Shown: in pieces, positions 56,654-64,000 of the stretch
How positions within the stretch are numbered: position 1 is the first letter of the stretch
How the letters are laid out: every line of letters starts with the position of its first letter
Assembly (NCBI RefSeq): GCF_000686705.1
Contig: NZ_KK366006.1
Span: forward strand, 32,035 to 96,034
Reading direction: 5' to 3'
DNA length: 64,000 nucleotides
From: Clostridium hydrogeniformans DSM 21757
GTDB taxonomy: Bacteria; Bacillota; Clostridia; Clostridiales; Clostridiaceae
Position numbers and translations under genes: made by a program
The notes under the pieces: generated by a model
The model's input: the letters and a program-made list of their open reading frames with translations, nothing else
What the model was told of the DNA's origin: nothing
Databases searched by the model: none

Positions 56654-56956
56654 TTATCCTAGTAAAGTTAATGCATGATTTAAAACCTTTTCTCCATTCA
56701 TCATTCCATAATCCATAGTGTTTATTACATCTACTGGTATCTTACCTTGAACTTGTTCCTTAACCTTTGCTAGTATAAATCTTACCTGTGGTCCAAGAAG
56801 AACTACATCTACTTCATCTATGTGATTTTTAAATTCAGCTTCTGAAACTGCATTTATATTAACTTCTATTCCTTTGCTTTCAGCTGCTTTTCTCATCTTT
56901 GTAACAAGTAAACTTGTTGACATTCCTGCACTACATACTAACATTATTCTTTTCAT
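56654..56956 (-). CDS. PTS lactose/cellobiose-family IIB component
   Basis: 100 aa. Phospho-cysteine Cys8 in [29 protein letters not shown]. First gene of the operon, 74 bases after a sigma-54 promoter. Ribosome site aggagg. Confidence 0.94.
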   Translation of the reverse strand: MKRIMLVCSAGMSTSLLVTKMRKAAESKGIEVNINAVSEAEFKNHIDEVDVVLLGPQVRFILAKVKEQVQGKIPVDVINTMDYGMMNGEKVLNHALTLLG

Positions 56957-57029
56957 AATAATTCCTCCTAAAATATATAATTGCTTATTTTATGTTTTAT
57001 ATTGTTCATCGTTTACACTTATATATAAA

Positions 57030-57044
57030 GCAAGTGTGATGCCA
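57030..57044 (-). promoter_or_regulatory. sigma-54 promoter of the PTS-mupG operon
   Basis: Minus strand TGGCAT CACAC TTGC, with T before and TTT after. Same core as the promoter at 37071-37085. The LevR-type activator gene lies directly upstream. Confidence 0.88.
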
Positions 57045-57139
57045 ACTTTTAAAACTTATATCTTTTTTTATTTTATTTTCTTTCCTCCTCTAAACCCTTT
57101 ATAATAAAGCATTTCATCATAACCTTTTACTATATAAAG

Positions 57140-57179
57140 AAAAAAATAGTGTGTAACATTTCATTACACACTATTTTTT
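57140..57179 (-). terminator. terminator of the LevR-type activator gene
   Basis: AAAAAATAGTGTGTAA / TTACACACTATTTTTT with a 7-base loop. Confidence 0.9.
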
Positions 57180-57217
57180 GAAGTTTTTACACACTACAAT
57201 CACTTTACACAGTTACA

Positions 57218-59968
57218 CTAATTATTTTCTAAAAGCATCCTTACTAGATGAGCTAAGTCATGTTCTCCCACATTTATATTATGTCTTATTTCTATATTTT
57301 TTATAATTTGTTTTATTATTATAAACTTCTTACTATGTTCAGCCCTATATTTATTTAACTCTACAAATTCAGGTTCCTTTTCTCCCTTTTTAATTCTATC
57401 TACCATAAAGCACATATGCATTATTATTCCTGACATAGTTTCACTGTTAACATTTATGTTAAGACTTTCCTCTGCCTCTTTTATGCAATGTATTATGTCT
57501 TCTACTAACCCATCTATATCACTAACATTTATGTGGTTTCTTAGGGAATTTTTAATATTCATATATCTTTCTTCATTATTTACAATGTCTATTATCTCCC
57601 TTATACCCTCTCCAGTTAATATTTCTGGTGCAGGTATAAATGGAACTCCTTCTATGCTTATATTTACTGTTCCAACTACCGATATTATTTTATAGTCTTC
57701 CTCATATCTATCTACCTGTTTTATAAAGTCTTCCCTATCTAATATGTTTAATGGAATAATATCCACAAGGCTTTTCTTATTTATTTGTACTTCTATTATT
57801 TGTTTTAATCTTTCTGATGCACCTTCACCCGTAAAGCATGCTGTTATTATAAGTAGCTTTTTATTGCTACTTCTCTCATAAGACAGTTGTATTCCGTATC
57901 TACAAAGTTCTACACAAGACTCATATATACTACTTAAATCCCTACCTGTAAGAGCCTTTCTAGTAGCCTCTAAAACCACAGGAGTACTTACCATATCTAC
58001 TGTCTTAACATCTATTCCAGTTTCTTCTGAAATCATATCACCAAAGTTTGTTAATGAACCCATATCTACCAGTAAGAGTACTCCCTTTTCGTGATACATT
58101 TCTTGTACCTTTGATTTAACAACTTCATACATCTCTTCTGCTTTCATACTAAGGGGCATATCTAAGGCTTTTGTAAAATCCTCATCTATTAAAGAGTTAG
58201 CCACACTAACCATACTACTAGCTGTAGAATTACCGTGCATTATAACTAAAACAGATACCTTCCCAGTCTTTTTTACATCTATATCATATGGCTTAGATGA
58301 TAGGAACATAGTTAAATATCCTATTTCATCTAAAGGAACTGTTATATGAAACTCCTTATCAATTATACTTGCAAGTTCCATAGCTACCATAAATTCTTCT
58401 GAATACTGGGCTCTTATTACATTTAATTTAGGATGGTAAACCTTATTTCCCTGTTTTATTCTCTCAATACTTCCTTGAAGATGAAGGGCTAATCCAAAAT
58501 ACACCTTCTCATCAAAGTCTCTATTAAGTCTTTCTTCTCCAAGCTTTAATAGTTTTTCTACTAGCTCTACTATTTTAGGGTCTACTATTTTACACAGCTC
58601 TTCTTTTCTAATCTTTTGAGGTAAGTCTTTTATATAATTTTTAAAGAATTCATCTATATCTATATTTAAAATCTCATTTATTTCTTTTTCCTCTATACCT
58701 TGGCTTTTAAGAGAATCTAATTTCTTTTCTATGTAATCATAAAAGTGTTCTTGATTATTATAGTTTTGAGAATCTCCTATGGTTTCAAGTATAAACTTTT
58801 CATCTGCATAGAAAAATCTAAGAACATCCCCCTTATTTTTTAGTAGATTTTCAACTTCCTCCCTATAGTCCTTGATCTTCATTAGCCCTTTCTTTACTCC
58901 AGCATGTAAATCCCCTTGCTCTATTAAAATATAATCCCTTGAATTAGTTTTATAGTTTAGAAAGGCTTTAGCACAAGACAATTGAATATCACTTTTTAAT
59001 TGACCTATATTACCAGAACAATCGTATAATAAAAAGGATATTAAAGCATTCTTATTTATATAAATAGTTTTTGAAAGCCTCTTTGATTCTGACTTTATAA
59101 ACTCTTCTAGTAAGTAATACCTCTCCTTTAAACTTCTTTCTCTCAAGGATGGAAGTGTTATTGTCATTGGTATTCTTCTTGTAAAAGTTTTAAGTAAGTA
59201 AGACTTAGGTTCTTCTGTAGTCGCTGCTATTATCTGAGCTTCTACCTTAATTGTTTTATCAGTTTCTCCCATAGGCCTAAGCATTCCCTTATCTATATAA
59301 GTAAAAAGCATCTCTTGCCCTTGAGGAGCTAACCTATGAATCTCATCTAAAAATAAAATTCCTCCATGAGCCTTTTTTAAAAGCCCTATTCTATCACTAT
59401 CAGCTCCTGTATAAGCACCTTTTTTAACTCCAAATATCTGTGACATGACAAGTTGTGGATTATCTACATAGTCTGCACAATTGAATCTTATAAAAGGCGC
59501 ATTATCCTCTATCATATTAGCTTCTTTTGCAAATTTATACATAAGTTCTGCAAACATAGACTTTCCTACTCCCGTTTCTCCTAAAATAAGAGTATGAAGT
59601 CCTCTAGGAGGATATAATATAGCTGCTTTTGCTTGTTGAATTGGCACCTGAAGACTAAGACCTGCTCCAACCATTAAGTCTAAGCTGTTAGATGCCTTAG
59701 TTATATTATTCTTAGTTTTAATATTTCCTTCATCAATGGATTCTATTTTATCCTTAAATTTTTTATCTTCCTCTAAGAAAGCTTTATATAGTACAGGTCT
59801 TCCCTCTATTTTTTCTACCTTATTCATACTATATAACTTATTTAAGTATCTACTTGCATTTGCCCTATCTAAGTTTAAATAATCACTTAAATCTACTGCT
59901 GAAATTCCTGATTTATTTTTTAAGGTTAATTCCCTTAATGCGTTGTATATTTCATCTATTTTTGCCAT
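57218..59968 (-). CDS. LevR/ManR-type sigma-54 activator with PTS regulation domains
   Basis: 916 aa from ATG at 59968 (after gggggga; a TTG nine codons upstream has no ribosome site). Winged helix at the N-terminus (about 1-65), AAA+ domain (100-340) with Walker A GETGVGKS (130-137) and GAYTGA for sigma-54 contact, first PRD, an EIIA(Man)-like domain (VSVLVIMHGNSTASSM), an EIIB-like domain (ACFTGEGASERLKQII) and a second PRD at the end. Phosphate flow from HPr and from the operon's PTS tunes it, so that it activates the promoter at 57030-57044 when sugar is present. Confidence 0.93.
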   Translation of the reverse strand: MAKIDEIYNALRELTLKNKSGISAVDLSDYLNLDRANASRYLNKLYSMNKVEKIEGRPVLYKAFLEEDKKFKDKIESIDEGNIKTKNNITKASNSLDLMVGAGLSLQVPIQQAKAAILYPPRGLHTLILGETGVGKSMFAELMYKFAKEANMIEDNAPFIRFNCADYVDNPQLVMSQIFGVKKGAYTGADSDRIGLLKKAHGGILFLDEIHRLAPQGQEMLFTYIDKGMLRPMGETDKTIKVEAQIIAATTEEPKSYLLKTFTRRIPMTITLPSLRERSLKERYYLLEEFIKSESKRLSKTIYINKNALISFLLYDCSGNIGQLKSDIQLSCAKAFLNYKTNSRDYILIEQGDLHAGVKKGLMKIKDYREEVENLLKNKGDVLRFFYADEKFILETIGDSQNYNNQEHFYDYIEKKLDSLKSQGIEEKEINEILNIDIDEFFKNYIKDLPQKIRKEELCKIVDPKIVELVEKLLKLGEERLNRDFDEKVYFGLALHLQGSIERIKQGNKVYHPKLNVIRAQYSEEFMVAMELASIIDKEFHITVPLDEIGYLTMFLSSKPYDIDVKKTGKVSVLVIMHGNSTASSMVSVANSLIDEDFTKALDMPLSMKAEEMYEVVKSKVQEMYHEKGVLLLVDMGSLTNFGDMISEETGIDVKTVDMVSTPVVLEATRKALTGRDLSSIYESCVELCRYGIQLSYERSSNKKLLIITACFTGEGASERLKQIIEVQINKKSLVDIIPLNILDREDFIKQVDRYEEDYKIISVVGTVNISIEGVPFIPAPEILTGEGIREIIDIVNNEERYMNIKNSLRNHINVSDIDGLVEDIIHCIKEAEESLNINVNSETMSGIIMHMCFMVDRIKKGEKEPEFVELNKYRAEHSKKFIIIKQIIKNIEIRHNINVGEHDLAHLVRMLLENN

Positions 59969-60052
59969 TACTCTCCCCCCTATAAAGTGATTCAACTTAA
60001 TTTAAACCTTACCCTTAATAAAAATAATAATAAAATAAATTTAAAACATTTC

Positions 60053-61429
60053 CTACTTCATAATCTTCTTTAATAAAGAAATTTTATTTTTAAATGGTGG
60101 GTATCTAACATCTATATCAATAATATTACTCTTTTTTATTATTGACTTATAATGACTAAAGGTCTCAAAGCTTGCCTTTCCATGGTAGGCTCCCATACCA
60201 CTTTCTCCAACCCCTCCAAAGGTTATATTAGAAGATGCCACATGTATCACTGTATCATTTATACACCCTCCCCCTGAAGTGGTTCTTTTCATTATATTAT
60301 TCTGTCTTTCTTTTGATGTTGAAAAATAATATAAGGCTAAAGGCTTTGGCTTTTCCTTTAATAAGGATATTACCTCTTCTATATCATTAAAATCAATTAC
60401 TGGCATTATAGGTCCAAAAATTTCATCCTTCATAACTTTAAAGTTCCAGGTTACTTTGTCTATAATAGTAGGAGCTATGTATCTATCTACTTCATAGCTC
60501 TCTCCTCCACATATTATATCTCCTTCTCCTAAGTATTCAGTGAGTCTACTCCACTGCTTATTAGTTATTATTTTAGGATACTCTGGATTATTTTTAGGGT
60601 TTTCACCATAAAATTTCTTTATATAATAACGCATCTTTTCTAAAAGTTTATGTTTTATATCCTTATGAGCCAAAAGATAATCAGGGGCAACACAGGTTTG
60701 TCCTGCATTTAAAAATTTTCCCCATACAATTCTTTTAGCCGCCAAGTCTATATCCGCATCCTTGTCCACAATACATGGACTTTTTCCACCTAGCTCTAAG
60801 GTTATTGGAGTTAAATGTTTTGATGCCTTCTCCATAACTATTTTCCCCACATTAACACTACCAGTAAAGAAAATATAATCATACTTTTCGTCTAATATTT
60901 TAGAAATATCTTCTCTTCCTCCAAAGGGTTTAACTACTTCTACATATCTTGGATCAAAAATCTCTTTTATAATAGAGCATATAACCTTAGTTGTTTCCAC
61001 TGAATAAGCTGATGGCTTAATCATAACACAATTACCTGCAGATATAGCTCCAATTAAAGGTGCCATAGTAAGCTGGAAAGGATAATTCCATGGAGACATT
61101 ATAAGAATCACACCATAAGGCTCTTTATAAACATAGCTTGAAGATAAAAAATGCATTAGTGGGGTTCTTTTTCTTTCTGGCTTACCCCAAGCTTTTAATT
61201 TTCTTATTGTAAGATTAAGCTCCTCAAGAACTATTCCTATTTCTGTAGCATAAGCCTCAAATTTTGACTTACCTAAATCTTTGTTTAGAGCTTCTAATAT
61301 TACATCTTCCTTATTTTTTAGAACTTCCCTAAGTTTTTTTAGCATGGAAATTCTAAAATCAATACTTAATGTATTACCCTCATTAAAAAACTTTCTTTGA
61401 CTATTTAAAATTTCTTTTATCTCACTCAT
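60053..61429 (-). CDS. aldehyde dehydrogenase, class 3 type
   Basis: 458 aa, a length typical of class 3/fatty aldehyde dehydrogenases. MSPWNYPFQL, FTGSVNVGK, LELGGKSPC (Glu212) and NAGQTCVAPDY (Cys246, nucleophile) are present. Oxidises medium or long-chain aldehydes with NAD(P). C-terminus is basic, without a clear membrane helix. No terminator before the activator gene, so some read-through is possible. Confidence 0.92.
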   Translation of the reverse strand: MSEIKEILNSQRKFFNEGNTLSIDFRISMLKKLREVLKNKEDVILEALNKDLGKSKFEAYATEIGIVLEELNLTIRKLKAWGKPERKRTPLMHFLSSSYVYKEPYGVILIMSPWNYPFQLTMAPLIGAISAGNCVMIKPSAYSVETTKVICSIIKEIFDPRYVEVVKPFGGREDISKILDEKYDYIFFTGSVNVGKIVMEKASKHLTPITLELGGKSPCIVDKDADIDLAAKRIVWGKFLNAGQTCVAPDYLLAHKDIKHKLLEKMRYYIKKFYGENPKNNPEYPKIITNKQWSRLTEYLGEGDIICGGESYEVDRYIAPTIIDKVTWNFKVMKDEIFGPIMPVIDFNDIEEVISLLKEKPKPLALYYFSTSKERQNNIMKRTTSGGGCINDTVIHVASSNITFGGVGESGMGAYHGKASFETFSHYKSIIKKSNIIDIDVRYPPFKNKISLLKKIMK

Positions 61430-61688
61430 AAATAATCTCCTATATTAATTATTTATATATACTTTATTAATTTACTAAATCTATTAAAATTCCTTCTTAA
61501 TTTTATAATATAGCCTAATAAATACTTTTTCATCATTTAAAATCCTATTAAATTATAAACAAATTTACTAAGTCTTAAAGAAAGCTTCCATTAATTTAGT
61601 TAAAATTCCCCTCTTTAATAGAGTGTAACTAAATCGCTTTTTATTATTTATTCTCTTTATATAAGAGATACCACCTCAAGGAGTAAAT

Positions 61689-62423
61689 TTAAATAATACT
61701 TTTTAAAGAGAGTTTAATACCACTTTCCACATCCTTTAAAGGTATTTTAAACTTTGGGAACCCGCTAGCATATGGTGTAATTTCATATAGTTGAAAATAC
61801 ACTACCATATTCTCCTTCTCTATATAAAAATTTGTATCTTCATTTATACCATGAAAAGAGTCTTGAAAAAAGCTTTCTTTATCTTTTCCTATTTCTTTTT
61901 TTATTATATTATTTATTATCTTTTCATAATCATAATTGTCTTTAAAAATATCCTTTAATTTCAATACATCTCCCGTTTTAGCATCTATGTTATAGTTTTT
62001 TCTATATGTTATGCCATGAGCCCCGCCAGTATAAGAATAATGGTCTACAAGTAAACTTAAAAACTCCCCATTATTATAAGGTATAGTAAAATTAACTAAT
62101 GCCTCATAAACATTAGCTTCCTCATTATATCCTATATATTCCTTTTCTTCTTCTGATAATAACTTTATTTTATTTCCAAATTCCACGGCTTCCTTCTCTA
62201 TGTTTTCATTAATAGCTTTTTCCTTATCCTTATTCTCTAACCCACTTATATTAGGTATACTAAGAAACATATCTAATACTTTGGTTTTTCCTTTTATGTT
62301 GTTTCCTACAACCCCTATCTTTCTATTTGTAGCCTCTACATTTATTATTGTTATATTTAAAAATATAATCATAATAACTAATAAAATTTTTATGGCTCTT
62401 CCCTTACTTTTACTACACTTCAT
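61689..62423 (-). CDS. secreted or anchored RsiV-like protein (DUF4163/DUF3298)
   Basis: 244 aa. Basic start and one hydrophobic segment (about 10-31), then an outer part with DUF4163 (SYTGGAHG at about 130-137) and DUF3298 (YFQLYEITPYASGFPKFKIP, about 210-229). This is the lysozyme-binding outer half of anti-sigma factor RsiV, but the inner sigma-binding part is missing: only about nine residues precede the helix. PdaC-type enzymes share the fold, but no deacetylase domain is present. Ribosome site ggaggtga. Divergent from the RsgI-like gene. Confidence 0.85.
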   Translation of the reverse strand: MKCSKSKGRAIKILLVIMIIFLNITIINVEATNRKIGVVGNNIKGKTKVLDMFLSIPNISGLENKDKEKAINENIEKEAVEFGNKIKLLSEEEKEYIGYNEEANVYEALVNFTIPYNNGEFLSLLVDHYSYTGGAHGITYRKNYNIDAKTGDVLKLKDIFKDNYDYEKIINNIIKKEIGKDKESFFQDSFHGINEDTNFYIEKENMVVYFQLYEITPYASGFPKFKIPLKDVESGIKLSLKSII

Positions 62424-62536
62424 TCCCTCACCTCCACTAATTAATAGTATTATCTTCCTAAATAAAAAATATCCACTCTTGATTTAAATCCCAGTACCCT
62501 TTAACATTAAAGTATATGTATGTAATGGAGGTGATT

Positions 62537-62545
62537 ATGTTATGA
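62537..62545 (+). other. 2-codon upstream reading frame overlapping the next start
   Basis: ATG TTA TGA, its ATG 5 bases after ggagg (62527-62531); the TGA overlaps the ATG of the next gene (62542), which is 10 bases from ggagg. Same arrangement as at 2684-2695. Confidence 0.5.
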
Positions 62546-63540
62546 AGATTTTATCACTATATGAAAATAAGTATAGCTTTTCTTATAAGAACAAAATTCA
62601 CGTACTAAGTAAGGATATAGATGAAATTCGAAAGAAGGAAGTGTACTTTTTTCATAAAGAACTTAAAGTCTATGGTTTTAATATAAAAGATTTATCTGTA
62701 GATAAACCTAATCTTACCACAAGAAATGAACTGCTAAACATAGCATTTTTTATAAAAAATAATGAGAGTATTTTAAGCTTTCTAGAAAGCAAAAGGACTC
62801 TCCCTATAAAAAAATTATCCTTTGAGACTGGTCAGACCCCACTATTCATTAATAAATGGCAAGGATATATAACTGCATATCTTATAATAATTAATAATAA
62901 AAGATATCATAATATGAGAAACTACTTAAATACTAATGAATATGAAGACGTTACTGAGGATGTTAATTATGAAATGAAGGAAAATAATATAACTGGATTA
63001 AATTTAATGGTTAATAAAAATAACTCTTGTTTTATATTAACCTCCTATGGATTATTTTTAAATATACTTCCTCATACATCCTGTGAAGTTGGGGAGATAA
63101 TAACAGGTAAGAAAGGTAGAAGCCTTAAACATATAATAAAGTTAGGCATAATAGTATCAATAGTATTATTAATAGCCTATGGAGTTTATAACTTTACATA
63201 TAAGAGCTCTAATACTACCATAGTAATCGACATAGGGACAACCATTACTATGGATGTAAATAAACTTAATAAAATTATAAATGTTGATACTAGTTCTTCA
63301 AAAGGTAGAAAGCTAATTAATAGTCTTTCATTAAAAAATTCTAATTTAGATGAAGGATTATCTTCTCTTATTAATTCTTCTATACAAAATAAAGTTATAA
63401 ATGATGATAAAAAGGTGTCAATGTTTATTACTAAAAACCCATTGAATTTTGATTCTCTACCAAAAACTAAAGAGGTAATCATAAATAATAAATTAAATCC
63501 TAGTATAAATAATAATGGAAAAGATTTTTTTGTAAAATAA
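62542..63540 (+). CDS. fusion of SigI C-terminal domain with anti-sigma factor RsgI
   Basis: 332 aa. Residues about 25-132 follow the C-terminal domain of sigma factor SigI: EIRKKEVYFFHKELKVYG, FNIKDLSVDKPNLTTRNELL, ESKRTLPIKKLSFETGQ, and a closing GYITAYLIIINNKRYHNMRNY. Residues about 148-190 fit the RsgI N-terminal domain (TGLNLMVNKNNSCFILTSYG, CEVGEIITG), normally the partner that binds SigI-C. A membrane helix follows (about 200-217), then an RsgI-type middle domain (TTIVIDIGTTITMDVNKLNK). The SigI sigma-2 domain is absent, and the Asn-Pro cleavage site of RsgI is Gly-Thr here. Could be an operon remnant or a working decoy. Assignment is by eye from remembered family patterns. Confidence 0.65.
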   Translation: MKILSLYENKYSFSYKNKIHVLSKDIDEIRKKEVYFFHKELKVYGFNIKDLSVDKPNLTTRNELLNIAFFIKNNESILSFLESKRTLPIKKLSFETGQTPLFINKWQGYITAYLIIINNKRYHNMRNYLNTNEYEDVTEDVNYEMKENNITGLNLMVNKNNSCFILTSYGLFLNILPHTSCEVGEIITGKKGRSLKHIIKLGIIVSIVLLIAYGVYNFTYKSSNTTIVIDIGTTITMDVNKLNKIINVDTSSSKGRKLINSLSLKNSNLDEGLSSLINSSIQNKVINDDKKVSMFITKNPLNFDSLPKTKEVIINNKLNPSINNNGKDFFVK

Positions 63541-63564
63541 AAAGGTAGGACTCCCTACCTTTTT
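63538..63564. terminator. bidirectional terminator between RsgI-like and redoxin genes
   Basis: AAAAGGTAGG / CCTACCTTTT with a 4-base loop between convergent genes. Confidence 0.85.
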
Positions 63565-63573
63565 ACTAATTTT

Positions 63574-63801
63574 CTATTTAAGTAATGCTTCTACTTTTTC
63601 TTTATCGAAGCCAACAACTACTTCTTCGTCTATCTTTATTACTGGAACACTCATAATCTTCATTGCCATTAATTCTTTTCTATATGCAGTATTCTCATTT
63701 ACATTTTTCTCTTCATAAGAAACATTATTAGCCTTAAAATATTCCTTTGCAGTTACACAATGTGGACATGTATTTGATGTATAAATTGTTACGTTTTTCA
63801 T
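63574..63801 (-). CDS. small glutaredoxin-like protein (NrdH/YruB type)
   Basis: 75 aa from ATG at 63801, after gaggagg. Thioredoxin fold in miniature: [11 protein letters not shown] at the start (active Cys pair CPHC), the cis-proline SVPVI, and [13 protein letters not shown] at the end. Reduces protein disulfides, possibly fed by thioredoxin reductase or ferredoxin. The in-frame ATG 18 codons upstream has no ribosome site. From 63802 to 64000 nothing is seen. Confidence 0.9.
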   Translation of the reverse strand: MKNVTIYTSNTCPHCVTAKEYFKANNVSYEEKNVNENTAYRKELMAMKIMSVPVIKIDEEVVVGFDKEKVEALLK

Positions 63802-64000
63802 AGTTTTTTCCTCCTCATATACCCTACTACCGTATATTTTAATTTTATTATACACTTATACATAGGTTGTTGCAATATCTTTTTTTTATTCATAATAATT
63901 ATTATTTAGATTTATTTACTATTAGCTCCTATAACAACCACAGTTCTCATTAATTCTAAGTATATTAAAAATTACTTTTATCTTATAATATTGATTTTAA

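Overview
The window is strongly AT-rich, almost every gene has a GGAGG-type ribosome binding site, and intergenic stretches are full of T-tailed hairpins. Together with the butyryl-CoA operon, the group B [FeFe]-hydrogenase, reverse rubrerythrin, NfnAB and hydroxyproline dehydratase, this points to an anaerobic Clostridium. I infer Clostridium perfringens or a close relative; the genus is secure, the species less so. It looks like ordinary chromosome: I see no rRNA, tRNA, insertion sequence, prophage or CRISPR array.

Layout. 1-6.4 kb: end of a reverse rubrerythrin gene, groES-groEL under a perfect CIRCE operator, a Lit-like lipoprotein transacylase, a group B hydrogenase and an 8-oxoguanine glycosylase. 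6.8-16.3 kb: electron-bifurcating NfnAB, two unknown genes, then crt-bcd-etfB-etfA-hbd with a Rex operator in front and rex itself upstream. 16.8-20 kb: small membrane protein, glycerophosphodiesterase, ferritin, PAP2 phosphatase. 20-23.6 kb: a five-gene unit in which a sensor kinase and its LytTR regulator enclose nfeD, floA and a small basic protein. 23.8-27.6 kb: cadC-cadA metal efflux and an orphan LytTR protein with a degenerate receiver. 28-32.5 kb: two cell-wall hydrolases. 32.7-38.7 kb: hypE-hypD-proC for trans-4-hydroxyproline, behind a sigma-54 promoter and beside a sigma-54 activator. 39-47.6 kb: unknown proteins, a Rep_3-like winged-helix protein, an NTPase, mannose-1-phosphate guanylyltransferase, an ABC-2 exporter, a DppA-type peptidase. 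48.4-53.4 kb: amino acid permease, PepF, ZIP metal transporter. 53.7-60 kb: lactose/cellobiose-type PTS with a MupG-family protein, a second sigma-54 promoter and a LevR-type activator. 60-63.8 kb: aldehyde dehydrogenase, an RsiV-like secreted domain, a SigI-C/RsgI fusion protein and a small redoxin.

How the genes fit together. Rex, crt-bcd-etf-hbd, NfnAB and the hydrogenase form the redox-balancing core of a butyrate fermenter. HypD plus ProC turns hydroxyproline into proline, which suits an organism that digests collagen. The two sigma-54 promoters share the same core (TGGCAT, 5 bases, TTGC) and each lies close to its own AAA+ activator, so two separate sigma-54 regulons are visible here.

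The most unusual items are the protein at 62542-63540, which joins the C-terminal domain of sigma factor SigI to its anti-sigma factor RsgI without the sigma-2 domain; the kinase-NfeD-FloA-small protein-regulator operon; and the two tiny upstream reading frames that overlap the starts of two membrane-protein genes.
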